A stretch of 64,000 nt of DNA from positions 862-64,861 of the forward strand of contig NZ_CDBI01000070.1 of assembly GCF_000820025.1 (NCBI RefSeq), read 5' to 3'. Made by a program: the position numbers and the translations under genes. Below, piece after piece: positions 1 to 8,841 of this stretch (position 1 is the stretch's first letter; every line of letters begins with the position of its first letter). The notes below the pieces were generated by a model. That model was not told the origin of the DNA. It ran no database searches and was given only the letters and a program-made list of their open reading frames with translations. The DNA is from Aeromonas popoffii. GTDB lineage: Bacteria > Pseudomonadota > Gammaproteobacteria > Enterobacterales > Aeromonadaceae.

Positions 1-1263
1 GGCCGCTACAAGCAGGACGGCAGTGGCAAGGCATTTGCCCAGCACCGGCTTGATGCCCTGCGCAATGACGCGGTCAGCGGCAGTGGCAAGTCCAACAGCG
101 CAGCCCTGCTGCCGGGCCAGACATTTTCACTCACCGAGCATCCGAACGGCAGCCTCAACACCGACTGGCAAATCGTTCATATCCGCCACACCGGCGAACA
201 GCCGCAGGCGCTGGAAGAGGAGGGCGGCAGTGGCCCGACCGTGTACCACAACGAATTTAGCGTGGTCAAAGCGAGTACCACCTGGCGAGCGCGGATTGGC
301 AGCCCCGAGGCACCCCACAAGCCAATGGTCGACGGCCCGCAAATCGCCAGCGTGGTTGGCCCTGAAGGGGAAGAGATTTACTGCGACGAACATGGCCGGG
401 TCAAACTGCAGTTCCCGTGGGACCGCTATGGCTCGAGCAACGACCAGAGCTCCTGCTGGGTACGGGTCAGTCAGGGTTGGGCAGGCGGCCAGTACGGCAT
501 GATGGCCATCCCGCGTATTGGCCATGAGGTCATCGTTAGCTTTTTGGAAGGGGACCCGGACCAGCCCATCGTCACCGGTCGCACCTTCCACGCCACCAAC
601 CGACCGCCTTACGAGCTGCCCGCCAACAAGACCCGCACCGTGCTGCGCACCGAGACCCATCAGGGTGAAGGCTTCAACGAGCTGCGTTTTGAAGACCAGT
701 CGGGTCAGGAAGAGATTTACATCCACGGTCAGAAAGACCTGAATGTGCTGATAGAGAACGACGCTGCTTGGCACATCAAGCATGACCAGCACACCGACAT
801 CGACAACGAGCGGGTCACCCGCATCAAAGCCAACGACCACCTGACGGTGGAGGGCGAGAAGCGCGACCAGATCAAGGCCGACTATTCGCTGACGGTGGAT
901 GCTTCCATGCACCAGAAGCTGGGGCAGTCACTGCTGGTTGAAGCGGGCCAAGAGGTCCACATCAAGGCCGGTAACAAGATTGTGCTGGAAGCAGGCTCAG
1001 AGCTGACGCTCAAGGTCGGTGGCAGCTTTGTGAAAGTTGACCCGAGCGGTGTCACCCTGGTCGGTCCCTCCATCAAGATGAACTCTGGCGGTAGCCCTGG
1101 CTCAGGCTCTGGGTGGGCGGGTCAGATGCCCGGCTTGCCGGGTGGTGTGGAAGTGCCTGTGGCGCCACCGGCCATGATAACTGCGCTTGGTATTCAGAAA
1201 ACCATGGAGTCCATGATGCCGATGGCCAAACCTTGCCCGCTAGCAGACCAAGGGGGTAACTGA
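1..1263 (+). CDS. vgrG: VgrG, type VI secretion spike (5'-truncated by window)
   Basis: Reading frame 1 is open from the first base to a TGA at 1261-1263, so only the last 420 residues are seen. The visible part holds the end of the gp27-like region, then the gp5-like OB fold ([18 protein letters not shown], from about residue 120; [36 protein letters not shown]). After that comes the repetitive beta-helix needle, with many polar repeats such as [20 protein letters not shown], and a Gly/Pro-rich tail. VgrG trimers cap the Hcp tube and carry effectors. The tail has no obvious C-terminal effector domain, so cargo is probably carried by binding, in line with the adaptor gene that follows with a one-base overlap. 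Family assignment is firm. Confidence 0.95.
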   Translation, partial: GRYKQDGSGKAFAQHRLDALRNDAVSGSGKSNSAALLPGQTFSLTEHPNGSLNTDWQIVHIRHTGEQPQALEEEGGSGPTVYHNEFSVVKASTTWRARIGSPEAPHKPMVDGPQIASVVGPEGEEIYCDEHGRVKLQFPWDRYGSSNDQSSCWVRVSQGWAGGQYGMMAIPRIGHEVIVSFLEGDPDQPIVTGRTFHATNRPPYELPANKTRTVLRTETHQGEGFNELRFEDQSGQEEIYIHGQKDLNVLIENDAAWHIKHDQHTDIDNERVTRIKANDHLTVEGEKRDQIKADYSLTVDASMHQKLGQSLLVEAGQEVHIKAGNKIVLEAGSELTLKVGGSFVKVDPSGVTLVGPSIKMNSGGSPGSGSGWAGQMPGLPGGVEVPVAPPAMITALGIQKTMESMMPMAKPCPLADQGGN

Positions 1264-2054
1264 TGGTATTGCAACAATGGCGCGAAGAAGGGGTTCTATA
1301 TGCAGTCATTGATGCGGCAGCAGACCCCTCCTTGGTTGCGCATTTCTATGAGCTGGGCGGAAATGATGCCTACCCACTGTTTGCTGGAACAGACTTTTCG
1401 GCGCAGGCCGAACACGGTCCTTGGCTGCTACCTACCCCCTCGCAGGCTTTTGTTGAGGCACACCCCACACTCAGCGGCTTTTACTGCCGTAGTCGCGCCT
1501 CGAAAGAAGTAATGCAGAGTCACTGGCAGAGCCTGAACAGCGCCATTCATGACGGCGAGGCCGTGTGGTTTCGCTACGCCGATCATCGCATCTTGCTACC
1601 AATGCTCACCGCAATGACGCCAGGAGAGCGAGATGCGCTGCTTGGCCCGTGTGAACAGTTAATGATCGAAGGGCAGTGTGTCACACAAAGCCAAGATTTC
1701 ATCTGGGTACCAGCGAGTGAAACACCTTGGTTCCATATTCGGGAGCATCAACTAGCGGGTCTTTATAACGAGTCCCGCCATGCTGACATACTGCATCGCC
1801 ATCTCTGGCAACGAATAGAGAAGGTGATGAGAGCCCACACCAACCCCAAACCGGTGATCCTGAACACGTTGCAGCAAGCGAATCGAGATGGGTTGGTTGA
1901 GGATGCGCGCGAGGGCGTCATCGCTGGAGCCCTGGCGCTGCAAGCCGATTTTACGCTGGACAGCATACGTGCCCCCTTGATGCTCACCGACGATGAATTC
2001 ATGCAAGTCGCCAACTGGCTCGGCAAACACCCTGATTTGATAGGAACTCACTGA
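1263..2054 (+). CDS. DUF4123 T6SS effector adaptor (Tap-like chaperone)
   Basis: 263 residues. The start ATG shares its A with the vgrG stop (1261-1263), and the stop shares its last base with the next start at 2054, so the three genes look translationally coupled. The N-terminal half resembles the DUF4123 domain, with a short acidic/aromatic N-terminus (YAVIDAAADPSLVAHFYELG), a WLLP segment and a WFRYADHRIL motif followed by LLPMLTAMTPGERDALLGP. DUF4123 proteins load cognate effectors onto a VgrG tip. Its place between vgrG and a lipase gene is the classic arrangement, so it most likely loads the product of 2054-4054. Partner specificity is inferred from position only. Confidence 0.88.
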   Translation: MVLQQWREEGVLYAVIDAAADPSLVAHFYELGGNDAYPLFAGTDFSAQAEHGPWLLPTPSQAFVEAHPTLSGFYCRSRASKEVMQSHWQSLNSAIHDGEAVWFRYADHRILLPMLTAMTPGERDALLGPCEQLMIEGQCVTQSQDFIWVPASETPWFHIREHQLAGLYNESRHADILHRHLWQRIEKVMRAHTNPKPVILNTLQQANRDGLVEDAREGVIAGALALQADFTLDSIRAPLMLTDDEFMQVANWLGKHPDLIGTH

Positions 2055-4054
2055 TGGCTGTAAGTGCACATTGTTTACTCTGCGAAAAATATGATCGGTG
2101 GATTGAGATCGATGTTCGTGATGAACAGAACCAATCATTTAAGGGCCTCAAGGCCACGCTGAAAGATGAAACCGGCCAGGTGAAAACCGTCACCCTCAAG
2201 GATGGCCCCACCTTGGTGAAAGGCTTTGCCGTTGGTGAGGTTACTCTGACCATTGAGAACCAACCTTGGCTTAAAGCGGCTCAAAACCGGGAAAAATTAA
2301 AAGAGGGGGAAGCAAGCAAGGTTCCGGCCTATGCCGATAAGTTTCTTGGCCATAAGGGTGTGAAACGTAAACACGTCAAGCTGACTACTGGGGACCTGTG
2401 CCAAACCGATCCAGAACAGCCGTTGCCGGAAGGTCACAAGCGTGGTCAAGCTCAACCAGCTCGTCTGCTCACTGACGAGTCCTACGTGATCGAGGTGAAA
2501 GGTTACCAGCTCAATATCTTGCGGATTGGCGTCTTCTTCGATGGTACCGGCAACAACACGCGCAATGCTCAAGTGGGACTACAAAAGGTGGAGCAATGGT
2601 TGCTAGAGACCTGTTCCGATCCAGCCCAGCGGGAGAAAGAGCTACGGGGCTGCCAGATGGGGCAAAGCCCGGTTAAAGGGAGCTCGGCCAATGATGTGAC
2701 CAATGTAGGCAAGCTGTTTGAACAATATGACATCACAGCAGGCCCTTTGGTGACTCACAGCTATATCAGTGGTATTGGCACTCGCGACCCAATCGCAGGA
2801 GACAATGGCCCTGAATATCGTTCGGATGACACCCTGACCCAAGGATTTGACCTCGATTTTGGTGGAGATAATACCTCTATTATCGGAAAAGTAGATGCAG
2901 CATGTGAACAGAGCATAGTTCGCTCGATCAATCGGGATTTGGGCGAGATTTTAGTTGATGTAGAGCGTATCCATCGTATCGAGTTTGATGTGTTCGGGTT
3001 TAGCAGAGGCGCCGCCGCCGCCCGCCACTTTGTTAATGTGATAGACCAAAAAACCGATCACCATTTGGTACACGCTATGGCCAATAGCCCGAATATTCGC
3101 CTAAAGGCAGGTTTTGATTGGGCTAGCCGCGACGATGTACGCTTTACCTTCGTTGGCCTGTTCGATACCGTAGTTTCCTCTTACAACCGCAGTGTCAATG
3201 TTCAACTCAAAGCGGATTGTGCAGAGCGGGTAGTACATCTCACCGCGTTGGATGAAGTGCGTAAATACTTCCCGCTATCACGCATTACAGAAGATGCTGC
3301 TGGCGCCCGTATTCCTGCTCACTTTACTGAGCTGGCGCTACCGGGGGCTCACTCTGACATAGGTGGCGGTTACTATAGCCGCTGGAGCTTGAGCAATCCC
3401 AACAGCGATCCAGCCCTGATCGAGTGCATTGAGCTGGAACGTTTTATGAGTGTAGAAACTGTTTCAACACCAGATGCCGAGAGCATTGCCTATCAAAAAG
3501 CCAAGGCGTATGCCGAGGAGAAACGAACGTTGGGCTGGGTCACTCGTATCAACCCTAACCTGTCTCGTGGCGCCGTGCCGCCACTGGGGGCGATCAGCCT
3601 GAAACCTTATTCGTTCCGGCGTCCCGAGGGAAAAAGTGGCACAGGCCCCGGCAAAAAGTCGGTATATGTGGAAGTGCTGATGAGCCGGGTGGTGGAGGGG
3701 GAATACTCCCGTATTCCGCTACATATGATGGTTGAGGCGGGCCGAGCCGTGGGGGTGCCGTTTAAAGCATGGATGCCGGAAGATAGGGCATTGCAGCTTG
3801 AACCGCTATCTATCAAACGGCCAGAGGTTGACTTGAAGGAGTTGGATAAACTCTGGGCCCTATCAGCTGTCGAACAGAAGGTTGCCAAGAACTTGACCCA
3901 TCAATTATCACCCGATGTTTACCGCGCCTTGCGTCGTGACTATCTGCACCACAGTGCCAGCAACCAGGGCATCGCTAATCCGGCCAATACCAATAAATAT
4001 GAGCCCAGCATCAGCAAGGAGAGACGTGAGATGATAGGGAACAAGGAAGCATAA
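2054..4054 (+). CDS. DUF2235 / Tle1-like T6SS phospholipase effector
   Basis: 666 residues. From about residue 155 it matches the DUF2235 (Tle1) alpha/beta hydrolase group: IGVFFDGTGNN near the domain start, the nucleophile elbow FGFSRGAAAARHF with Ser317 in GFSRG, and LPGAHSDIGGGY further on, which supplies the Asp/His region typical of these lipases. Tle1 enzymes are delivered to the target periplasm and hydrolyse membrane phospholipids. The first ~150 residues form a separate region with a CLLC motif near the N-terminus and beta-rich composition; it may be the part handled by the adaptor or VgrG (inference). Start ATG overlaps the adaptor stop by one base. The lipoprotein gene two bases downstream fits a self-protection role. 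Confidence 0.9.
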   Translation: MAVSAHCLLCEKYDRWIEIDVRDEQNQSFKGLKATLKDETGQVKTVTLKDGPTLVKGFAVGEVTLTIENQPWLKAAQNREKLKEGEASKVPAYADKFLGHKGVKRKHVKLTTGDLCQTDPEQPLPEGHKRGQAQPARLLTDESYVIEVKGYQLNILRIGVFFDGTGNNTRNAQVGLQKVEQWLLETCSDPAQREKELRGCQMGQSPVKGSSANDVTNVGKLFEQYDITAGPLVTHSYISGIGTRDPIAGDNGPEYRSDDTLTQGFDLDFGGDNTSIIGKVDAACEQSIVRSINRDLGEILVDVERIHRIEFDVFGFSRGAAAARHFVNVIDQKTDHHLVHAMANSPNIRLKAGFDWASRDDVRFTFVGLFDTVVSSYNRSVNVQLKADCAERVVHLTALDEVRKYFPLSRITEDAAGARIPAHFTELALPGAHSDIGGGYYSRWSLSNPNSDPALIECIELERFMSVETVSTPDAESIAYQKAKAYAEEKRTLGWVTRINPNLSRGAVPPLGAISLKPYSFRRPEGKSGTGPGKKSVYVEVLMSRVVEGEYSRIPLHMMVEAGRAVGVPFKAWMPEDRALQLEPLSIKRPEVDLKELDKLWALSAVEQKVAKNLTHQLSPDVYRALRRDYLHHSASNQGIANPANTNKYEPSISKERREMIGNKEA

Positions 4055-4056
4055 AG

Positions 4057-4755
4057 ATGAAATATATCGTCGCATTGTTGGGAGTCAGCTTGTCATTGAT
4101 GGCCTGCGCGGTTCCACAATCTCTGTCTAAATTTGCTTGGGATTATGGTACAGGCAGCAATATAGATCTTACTAAGAACACCAAGACCGAGTTCTATCTT
4201 GGAGGGAAACAGGTTTATGCGGACCGTCTAGCTGGAGGGGGGGCTGGAGGTCTGCTTGCCGACCGTATCAAGGGACAGCGTTACTACTGGGCTGGCGGCG
4301 GTGGCCTGCCCACCGATGGCGTTCCCGTCCCCGATAAAGCCGTGATTGAAATGGTTTCGTTCCATGATGGCAAGCGCTACAGCATCAAGGTGGACTTGCC
4401 TGCCAATCTGGAGCAGCAGATGCGCCAAGTCTACTCAGTCGAGGGACGTTATGACCGCCGTAGTTGGCTCTTTTTTGGTCTAGCGCCCGGCGGCTATTTT
4501 GAGGTGTTGCTCAAAGGGGATGGGCTACTTGTTAAGCCAGATATTCTACTTACCCGTGGTATCGCCGAAGAGGTGACCGATGATTGGTATGATCAGAGAG
4601 TACCGATAGCGCGCCAATATGGTATGGATGATTTCGACAAGAAATATGGTGAGCTATTCAAGCAATACCCAGTTCCTAGCGGGATGGATTGGGCTCCTAT
4701 CATGGACGCTTACCGTGCCGCACAGCCTAAGACGGATACCAATCCGGTCAACTGA
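4057..4755 (+). CDS. DUF2931-like lipoprotein, probable immunity protein for the Tle1-like effector
   Basis: 232 residues. The N-terminus MKYIVALLGVSLSLMAC is a lipoprotein signal peptide with lipobox LMAC (Cys17). The body contains a Tyr/Gly-rich stretch (YYWAGGGGLPTDGVPVPDKA) and the SIKVDLP... RRSWLFFGLAPGG pattern that I associate with DUF2931 proteins, which often follow lipase effectors. The start lies two bases after the effector stop. A lipid-anchored periplasmic protein is the expected form of a Tle immunity protein, because the lipase acts on the periplasmic face. The family name is from memory of pattern; the immunity role is inferred from signal peptide and position. Confidence 0.75.
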   Translation: MKYIVALLGVSLSLMACAVPQSLSKFAWDYGTGSNIDLTKNTKTEFYLGGKQVYADRLAGGGAGGLLADRIKGQRYYWAGGGGLPTDGVPVPDKAVIEMVSFHDGKRYSIKVDLPANLEQQMRQVYSVEGRYDRRSWLFFGLAPGGYFEVLLKGDGLLVKPDILLTRGIAEEVTDDWYDQRVPIARQYGMDDFDKKYGELFKQYPVPSGMDWAPIMDAYRAAQPKTDTNPVN

Positions 4756-4973
4756 TTTGGATAGCGGTTTAAGAGGTATCAATGAAGCAGTACCAAAACT
4801 GGTTGGCCCAGTATCTGATTTTTTCGTCGTGATAACGACCATGCCATGGCCGCAGAATTGGCCGAGGGCATCTGTGCTTTCTGGCAGGCAAGGCTAATGG
4901 CCAGGGATGGCGCCGCATCAGCTTTGTGCCCATCAGGTGGTCGCGAAGCATATCAGACGAAATGGAATCATAG

Positions 4974-5000
4974 AAGGAAGCGGCCGATGGCCGCTTCCTT
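4974..5000. terminator. Perfect 12-bp hairpin between convergent immunity and integrase genes
   Basis: AAGGAAGCGGCC (4974-4985), loop GAT, GGCCGCTTCCTT (4989-5000). It lies 25 bases beyond the integrase stop and about 220 bases beyond the immunity gene. Neither side has a long T run (CTTCTATG on the minus strand), so it is a candidate shared terminator rather than a certain one. Confidence 0.45.
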
Positions 5001-5024
5001 CTTGGGTCTGATTAAGCCGAAAAC

Positions 5025-6377
5025 TCAGCGTTTACCGAATGTCCCTTGGATTACGTTCCCCATAACATCAGGTGATTTTTCCACTTCATGTTGGGCTATT
5101 TGATGTTCCACAATTTCCCCCCATCGAAGAAATAAACTCCTCAGTTTTTCAGGGTTACGTAAAGCACCCGCCTGATAAGTTCGCAGGAGTTTGTCACTGA
5201 TCTGGTGGTTCAACATGTGCTCAATCTCTAGAGGCCCCGCACCGAGTTCAATACCACAGCAGTTTGCAACACTGCGCCGCAGATCGTGAACACTAAAGGG
5301 CTCGAGCTCTGCCAGCTTACGCTTCTGTAGCCGGTCAAGGGCGCGCATAAGTGCATCACCAGTGATGGCGTGACCCAGCTTCGTCGTCGATTCGAACACA
5401 TATGGACTGGTAGAGGAGGTTATCATTCGCTGCTCTGCAATGATTTCCTGAGCCAAAGGCGACAAGGTCACCACGTGCGGACGCCCATTTTTGGTTTCCG
5501 GAATCGTCCAGCGATCACCATCCAAGTGTGCCCACTGCATCGATATCACTTCACCTCGACGAACCGCGCTTAATATGACGATTTTAATTGCATTGGCAAC
5601 ACTTCCAGAAAGCACAGAAGTCGCAGCAATGCCACGACCACCAGCTGCTAAAGCTCCACCACCGCCAACGCCCTCCCCCAATGCATGCCACAAGGCTCGT
5701 AATTCAGAGACTGGTAGCCATCGCTCTCGAGGTGGATTGGGGGTCGCATTGTAAACTTTGGGTTTGAGCGCCAACGTGGGACTCATCTCGATAAGCTGCC
5801 GTCGCATAGCCTCTTCCATCACTTGGTTCATTATCCCCATTGCTTTGCGAAGTCCTTCCAGAGAGACCTTCTGTAGCTTCTGATAGTGTTGGTGGAGGAC
5901 CGCCATGGTGATATCGCAAATACGATATTTACCAAGGGCCTTTTGTAAGTGTGTTTGGTAAATTCGACGATAATCAGAGACAGTTCGTAGGCTAATCTCT
6001 GATCGAACACCATCCCGGCGTTTTACGCTGGCTTTGTGGCTAAGCCATTGCTCAAACAGTTCATCAAGCACGAGCATCTGTTCGTTCTTTTGCTTAGCTT
6101 CTACAACAACCTGACGGGGATCGATGCCCTGTTTGACTTGCCCCACAGCAATACAATGTCGCTCACGAGCTTGAGCAAGCCCCATCGCGGGGTATAGTCC
6201 TAGGACCATGGTTTGTTGCTTGCCCAGTAGTCTAAATCTATACACGAAGCGCTTTTGCTTACCGGCCCGAACTTCGAGTGATAACCCGTTACCATGTTTA
6301 GAGCTGATAGCAAATCGGGTTGCGGTCGCACCTTCTTTAAGCTCTGCCGCCGCGACTTGTCGATCTTGAGAAATCAT
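5025..6377 (-). CDS. P4-type tyrosine integrase of a genomic island
   Basis: 450 residues from the ATG at 6377, chosen because GAGG sits seven bases upstream; the frame stays open to 6470 but that extension reads through a tandem repeat. The N-terminal part has the DUF4102-like arm-binding layout (FRLLGKQQTMVLGLYPAMGL), followed by a core-binding SAM-like domain and the catalytic domain. Visible active-site residues are Arg273 (SAVRRGE), His364 and Arg367 (HDLRR), His391 (MLNHQ) and nucleophile Tyr401 (LLRTYQ). An unusual glycine-rich insert (GVGGGGALAAGGRG) precedes the first catalytic Arg. It is transcribed away from the tRNA-Thr fragment at 6547-6591, which fits an integrase that recombines at a tRNA-Thr 3' end. 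All catalytic residues are present, so it may be active. Confidence 0.93.
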   Translation of the reverse strand: MISQDRQVAAAELKEGATATRFAISSKHGNGLSLEVRAGKQKRFVYRFRLLGKQQTMVLGLYPAMGLAQARERHCIAVGQVKQGIDPRQVVVEAKQKNEQMLVLDELFEQWLSHKASVKRRDGVRSEISLRTVSDYRRIYQTHLQKALGKYRICDITMAVLHQHYQKLQKVSLEGLRKAMGIMNQVMEEAMRRQLIEMSPTLALKPKVYNATPNPPRERWLPVSELRALWHALGEGVGGGGALAAGGRGIAATSVLSGSVANAIKIVILSAVRRGEVISMQWAHLDGDRWTIPETKNGRPHVVTLSPLAQEIIAEQRMITSSTSPYVFESTTKLGHAITGDALMRALDRLQKRKLAELEPFSVHDLRRSVANCCGIELGAGPLEIEHMLNHQISDKLLRTYQAGALRNPEKLRSLFLRWGEIVEHQIAQHEVEKSPDVMGNVIQGTFGKR

Positions 6378-6393
6378 CCTAAAACCTCGTATT

Positions 6394-6415
6394 GGGGTAC
6401 CACCTGGGGTACCAC
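6394..6415. repeat. Tandem GGGGTACCAC repeat upstream of the integrase
   Basis: GGGGTACCAC occurs at 6394-6403 and again at 6406-6415, a 12-base period, each copy containing the palindrome GGTACC. With the integrase start at 6377 this lies in its 5' leader, where it could bind the integrase or an excisionase (inference). Confidence 0.6.
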
Positions 6416-6546
6416 ATTTGGCATCGTATAGGGTTGTATGTCGTTGGACAAGAGTGAATTTGACTTGCAATTAAACCATTGAATTTAAACAAAACATTAT
6501 TTTTTGTTGGATTTATCAAGACAGGATTAAACGTGAGTTCATTGAC

Positions 6547-6591
6547 TTCGTAATGCGAAGGTCGGGGGTTCGACTCCTCTTACCGGCACCA
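6547..6591 (+). other. Island attachment site: 3' part of tRNA-Thr(CGU), 45 nt
   Basis: The sequence from TTCGTAATGCGAAGG to ACCGGCACCA matches the anticodon arm 3' half, variable loop, T arm (GGTTCGACTCC) and acceptor end with CCA of tRNA-Thr(CGU), as I recall the E. coli thrW gene. The 5' half is absent: just upstream the sequence (ATTGAC) no longer fits the tRNA. The T stem GGGGG/CCTCT has two G-T pairs, one more than expected. A 3' tRNA fragment next to an integrase is the usual mark of integration into a tRNA gene; the intact gene should lie left of the window. thrW is a known site for P4-like elements. Confidence 0.8.
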
Positions 6592-6599
6592 GATACAAC

Positions 6600-6638
6600 A
6601 AAGGGTTAGCTTCGCAGTGAAGCTAACCCTTTTTGCTT
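6600..6638 (+). terminator. Rho-independent terminator just after the tRNA-Thr 3' end
   Basis: AAAGGGTTAGCTTC (from 6600), loop, GAAGCTAACCCTTTTT with more Ts after. It follows the CCA by about ten bases and is probably the original terminator of the tRNA-Thr gene, so bases to its right belong to the pre-insertion chromosome. Confidence 0.85.
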
Positions 6639-6715
6639 TTTTGCAATTGGTCCAACACTGGGCCCAACATCACACTATCCATCCCCCTCCTTTGAGATTT
6701 TCTACTTGCTTTGCT

Positions 6716-6746
6716 TCCACAACAAAAAGCCCATCCGTCAGCGGTG
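6716..6746 (-). terminator. Candidate terminator reading leftwards
   Basis: On the minus strand AAGCCCACCG, a short loop and CGGATGGGCTT (one bulge) are followed by TTTTTG. It lies downstream of the minus-strand IS1-like fragment. No intact gene uses it now. Confidence 0.5.
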
Positions 6747-6822
6747 GGCTTGAATTATTTGGGCTGTGGGATCCAAGCCAAAGGCTAGAATCGCCCCAAA
6801 CACCTTTTGGCTATGCCCCCAA

Positions 6823-6945
6823 TCAGTTTAAGTGGTGCTTTTTAATAAAGGCGTCGATGACGTTCTCGTGCATGTCAAAAGAGCGAAAAAAACAGATGGT
6901 TTTACGGGCCAGTCGCTTGATGCGCGTTCTGAGCGTCAGGTGGCG
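6823..6945 (-). pseudogene. C-terminal fragment of an IS1-family transposase (InsB-like)
   Basis: The minus strand encodes about 40 residues ending at a TGA (6825-6823): RHLTLRTRIKRLARKTICF, then SFDMHENVIDAFIKKHHLN. This matches the C-terminus of IS1 InsB-type DDE transposases (pattern NLxLRxxxxRLxRKxxxFSxSxxxHxxVIG). The frame is closed upstream by a TAA at 6946-6948, and no further transposase sequence is visible to the right. It is therefore a remnant. It lies between the tRNA-Thr attachment site and the mdc cluster and marks past transposition here. The remaining bases to the mdcA leader (about 6950-7150) show nothing I recognise. Confidence 0.7.
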
Positions 6946-7185
6946 TTAATGGGATGGCCTACTTCAAGATTAGCCTTTCAACAGATAATTGGGACATAGC
7001 CCAAAATAAGTGGGCAGCAAGTGCCCAAGTCCATCTTCGATCGTCATCACAGAATTACCCAAGCAATTATTACTCTTGGGCTAATGATTCACAATCCAGC
7101 TTAATTGATGCACAGCGCCTTACGGAGGAAGCTTACTCCAGCCGAAATCTAGGCAAACATGATTTGTTGAATCAGGAGGTTAATA

Positions 7186-8841
7186 ATGAACGCTGGCCAA
7201 ACTCCGGCCCGGGACTGGAACACTCGTCGCAGCGAAAAAGCTCGACGCGTTGCCTCCCTTCCCGTACAGGGCAAGGTAATTCCCACCGATGGTCTGGTGG
7301 ATGCGCTGGAAAAATTGATTGCTCCCGGCGATCGCGTGGTCCTTGAAGGTAACAACCAAAAGCAGGCTGATTTTCTCTCCCGCATGCTGGCAGAAGTGAA
7401 CCCAGCGAAAGTCCACAACCTACATATGATCATGCCAAGCGTGGGCCGTAGCGAACACCTTGATATCTTCGAGAAAGGAATTGCCCGCAAGCTTGATTTC
7501 TCTTTCTCTGGCCCACAGAGCCTGCGTATTTCGCAGCTTTTGCAGGATGGCCAGCTCGAGATCGGTGCTATCCACACCTACATAGAACTCTATTCTCGCC
7601 TTTATGTTGATCTCTGCCCAAACGTCGCGCTGATTGCCGGTTACAAAGCCGACCGCAAAGGTAACCTCTACACAGGGCCAAGTACCGAAGATACTCCGGC
7701 TCTGGTGGAAGCTGCTGCGTTCCGTGATGGCATCGTTATTGCTCAGGTTAACGAAATCGTTGATGACGAGTACGACCTGCCGCGCGTGGATATCCCTGGT
7801 TCGTGGATTGATTACGTGGTTGTTGCCGACAGGCCGTTCTTTATTGAACCTCTGTTTACCCGCGACCCACGCCTCATCAAACAGGAACACATCCTGATGG
7901 CGATGATGGCGATTAAAGGCATCTACGCCGAACATCAGGTGCAGTCGCTCAACCACGGTATCGGCTTTAACACCGCAGCTATCGAACTGTTGCTACCGAC
8001 CTACGGCGAACAGCTAGGTCTGAAAGGCAAAATCTGTAAACACTGGACCCTGAACCCGCATCCGACACTGATCCCGGCGATTGAAAGTGGTTGGGTTGAA
8101 AGTGTGCACTGCTTTGGCGGTGAACTGGGGATGGAAGAGTATATCCGCGCCCGTCCGGATATCTTCTTCACTGGTTCCGACGGCTCCATGCGCTCGAACC
8201 GCGCCTTCTGCCAGCTGGCAGGCCAGTACGCGGTCGATATGTTTATCGGTTCGACCCTGCAAGTTGATGGCCTTGCTAACTCCTCCACGGTGACTCGTGG
8301 CCGTCTTTCCGGTTTCGGTGGTGCACCAAATATGGGGCACGATCCGCATGGTCGTCGCCACGCCACACCGGCATGGCTGAACATGATCACTGAACCAGAC
8401 CCAATGCAGCGTGGTAAAAAACTCGTCGTACAGATGGTCGAAACCTTTCAGGCTGGCGTGAAACCCACGTTCGTTGAGCAACTCGATGCGATTGAAGTGG
8501 CGAAATCCTCAGGAATGCCACTGGCGCCGGTGATGATTTACGGCGACGACGTGACCCACGTGCTGACAGAAGAAGGTATTGCCTACCTTTATCGCGCAAA
8601 AGACATTGAAGAGCGCCGGGCTATGGTGGCCGCCGTTGCCGGGATCACCGATATCGGCCTTGGCGTGGATGCAAAACGTGTTGCCGACCTGCGCAAGAGC
8701 GGCAAAGTGGTTTATCCAGAGGACATGGGGATTCGTCGCACGGACGCCACCCGCTCTTTGCTGGCAGCAAGTAGCGTTGCCGATTTGGTGGAATGGTCCG
8801 GCGGTCTTTATAACCCACCAGCGAAATTCCGGAGCTGGTAA
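7186..8841 (+). CDS. mdcA: Malonate decarboxylase alpha subunit (acetyl-ACP:malonate ACP transferase)
   Basis: 551 residues, the usual MdcA length. It swaps the acetyl group on the MdcC carrier thioester for malonyl, releasing acetate, and so starts each decarboxylation cycle in the cytoplasm. Recognisable segments are the N-terminal WNTRRSEKARR, GDRVVLEGNNQKQADFL, FSFSGPQSLRISQ, the Gly-rich GSTLQVDGLANSSTV followed by GRLSGFGGAPNMGHDP, and the C-terminal NPPAKFRSW. A strong Shine-Dalgarno AGGAGGT (7174-7180) five bases before the ATG fixes the start. It is the first gene of an eight-gene run; mdcB starts on its last base. By eye the cluster is less GC-rich than the downstream chromosomal genes and resembles enterobacterial mdc genes. 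Confidence 0.96.
   Translation: MNAGQTPARDWNTRRSEKARRVASLPVQGKVIPTDGLVDALEKLIAPGDRVVLEGNNQKQADFLSRMLAEVNPAKVHNLHMIMPSVGRSEHLDIFEKGIARKLDFSFSGPQSLRISQLLQDGQLEIGAIHTYIELYSRLYVDLCPNVALIAGYKADRKGNLYTGPSTEDTPALVEAAAFRDGIVIAQVNEIVDDEYDLPRVDIPGSWIDYVVVADRPFFIEPLFTRDPRLIKQEHILMAMMAIKGIYAEHQVQSLNHGIGFNTAAIELLLPTYGEQLGLKGKICKHWTLNPHPTLIPAIESGWVESVHCFGGELGMEEYIRARPDIFFTGSDGSMRSNRAFCQLAGQYAVDMFIGSTLQVDGLANSSTVTRGRLSGFGGAPNMGHDPHGRRHATPAWLNMITEPDPMQRGKKLVVQMVETFQAGVKPTFVEQLDAIEVAKSSGMPLAPVMIYGDDVTHVLTEEGIAYLYRAKDIEERRAMVAAVAGITDIGLGVDAKRVADLRKSGKVVYPEDMGIRRTDATRSLLAASSVADLVEWSGGLYNPPAKFRSW

Noticed and set aside
4846-5103. 85-codon plus-strand frame between the immunity gene and the integrase
   Set aside because: It crosses the hairpin and the integrase 3' end, lacks a ribosome site, and the peptide matches nothing I know.
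6617-6949. 110-codon plus-strand frame after the tRNA-Thr fragment
   Set aside because: It starts with GTG inside the terminator stem, has no ribosome site, and runs across the minus-strand IS1-like remnant.
6954-7346. 130-codon plus-strand frame overlapping the start of mdcA
   Set aside because: No protein-like features; its 3' half lies out of frame within mdcA, which has a strong start of its own.
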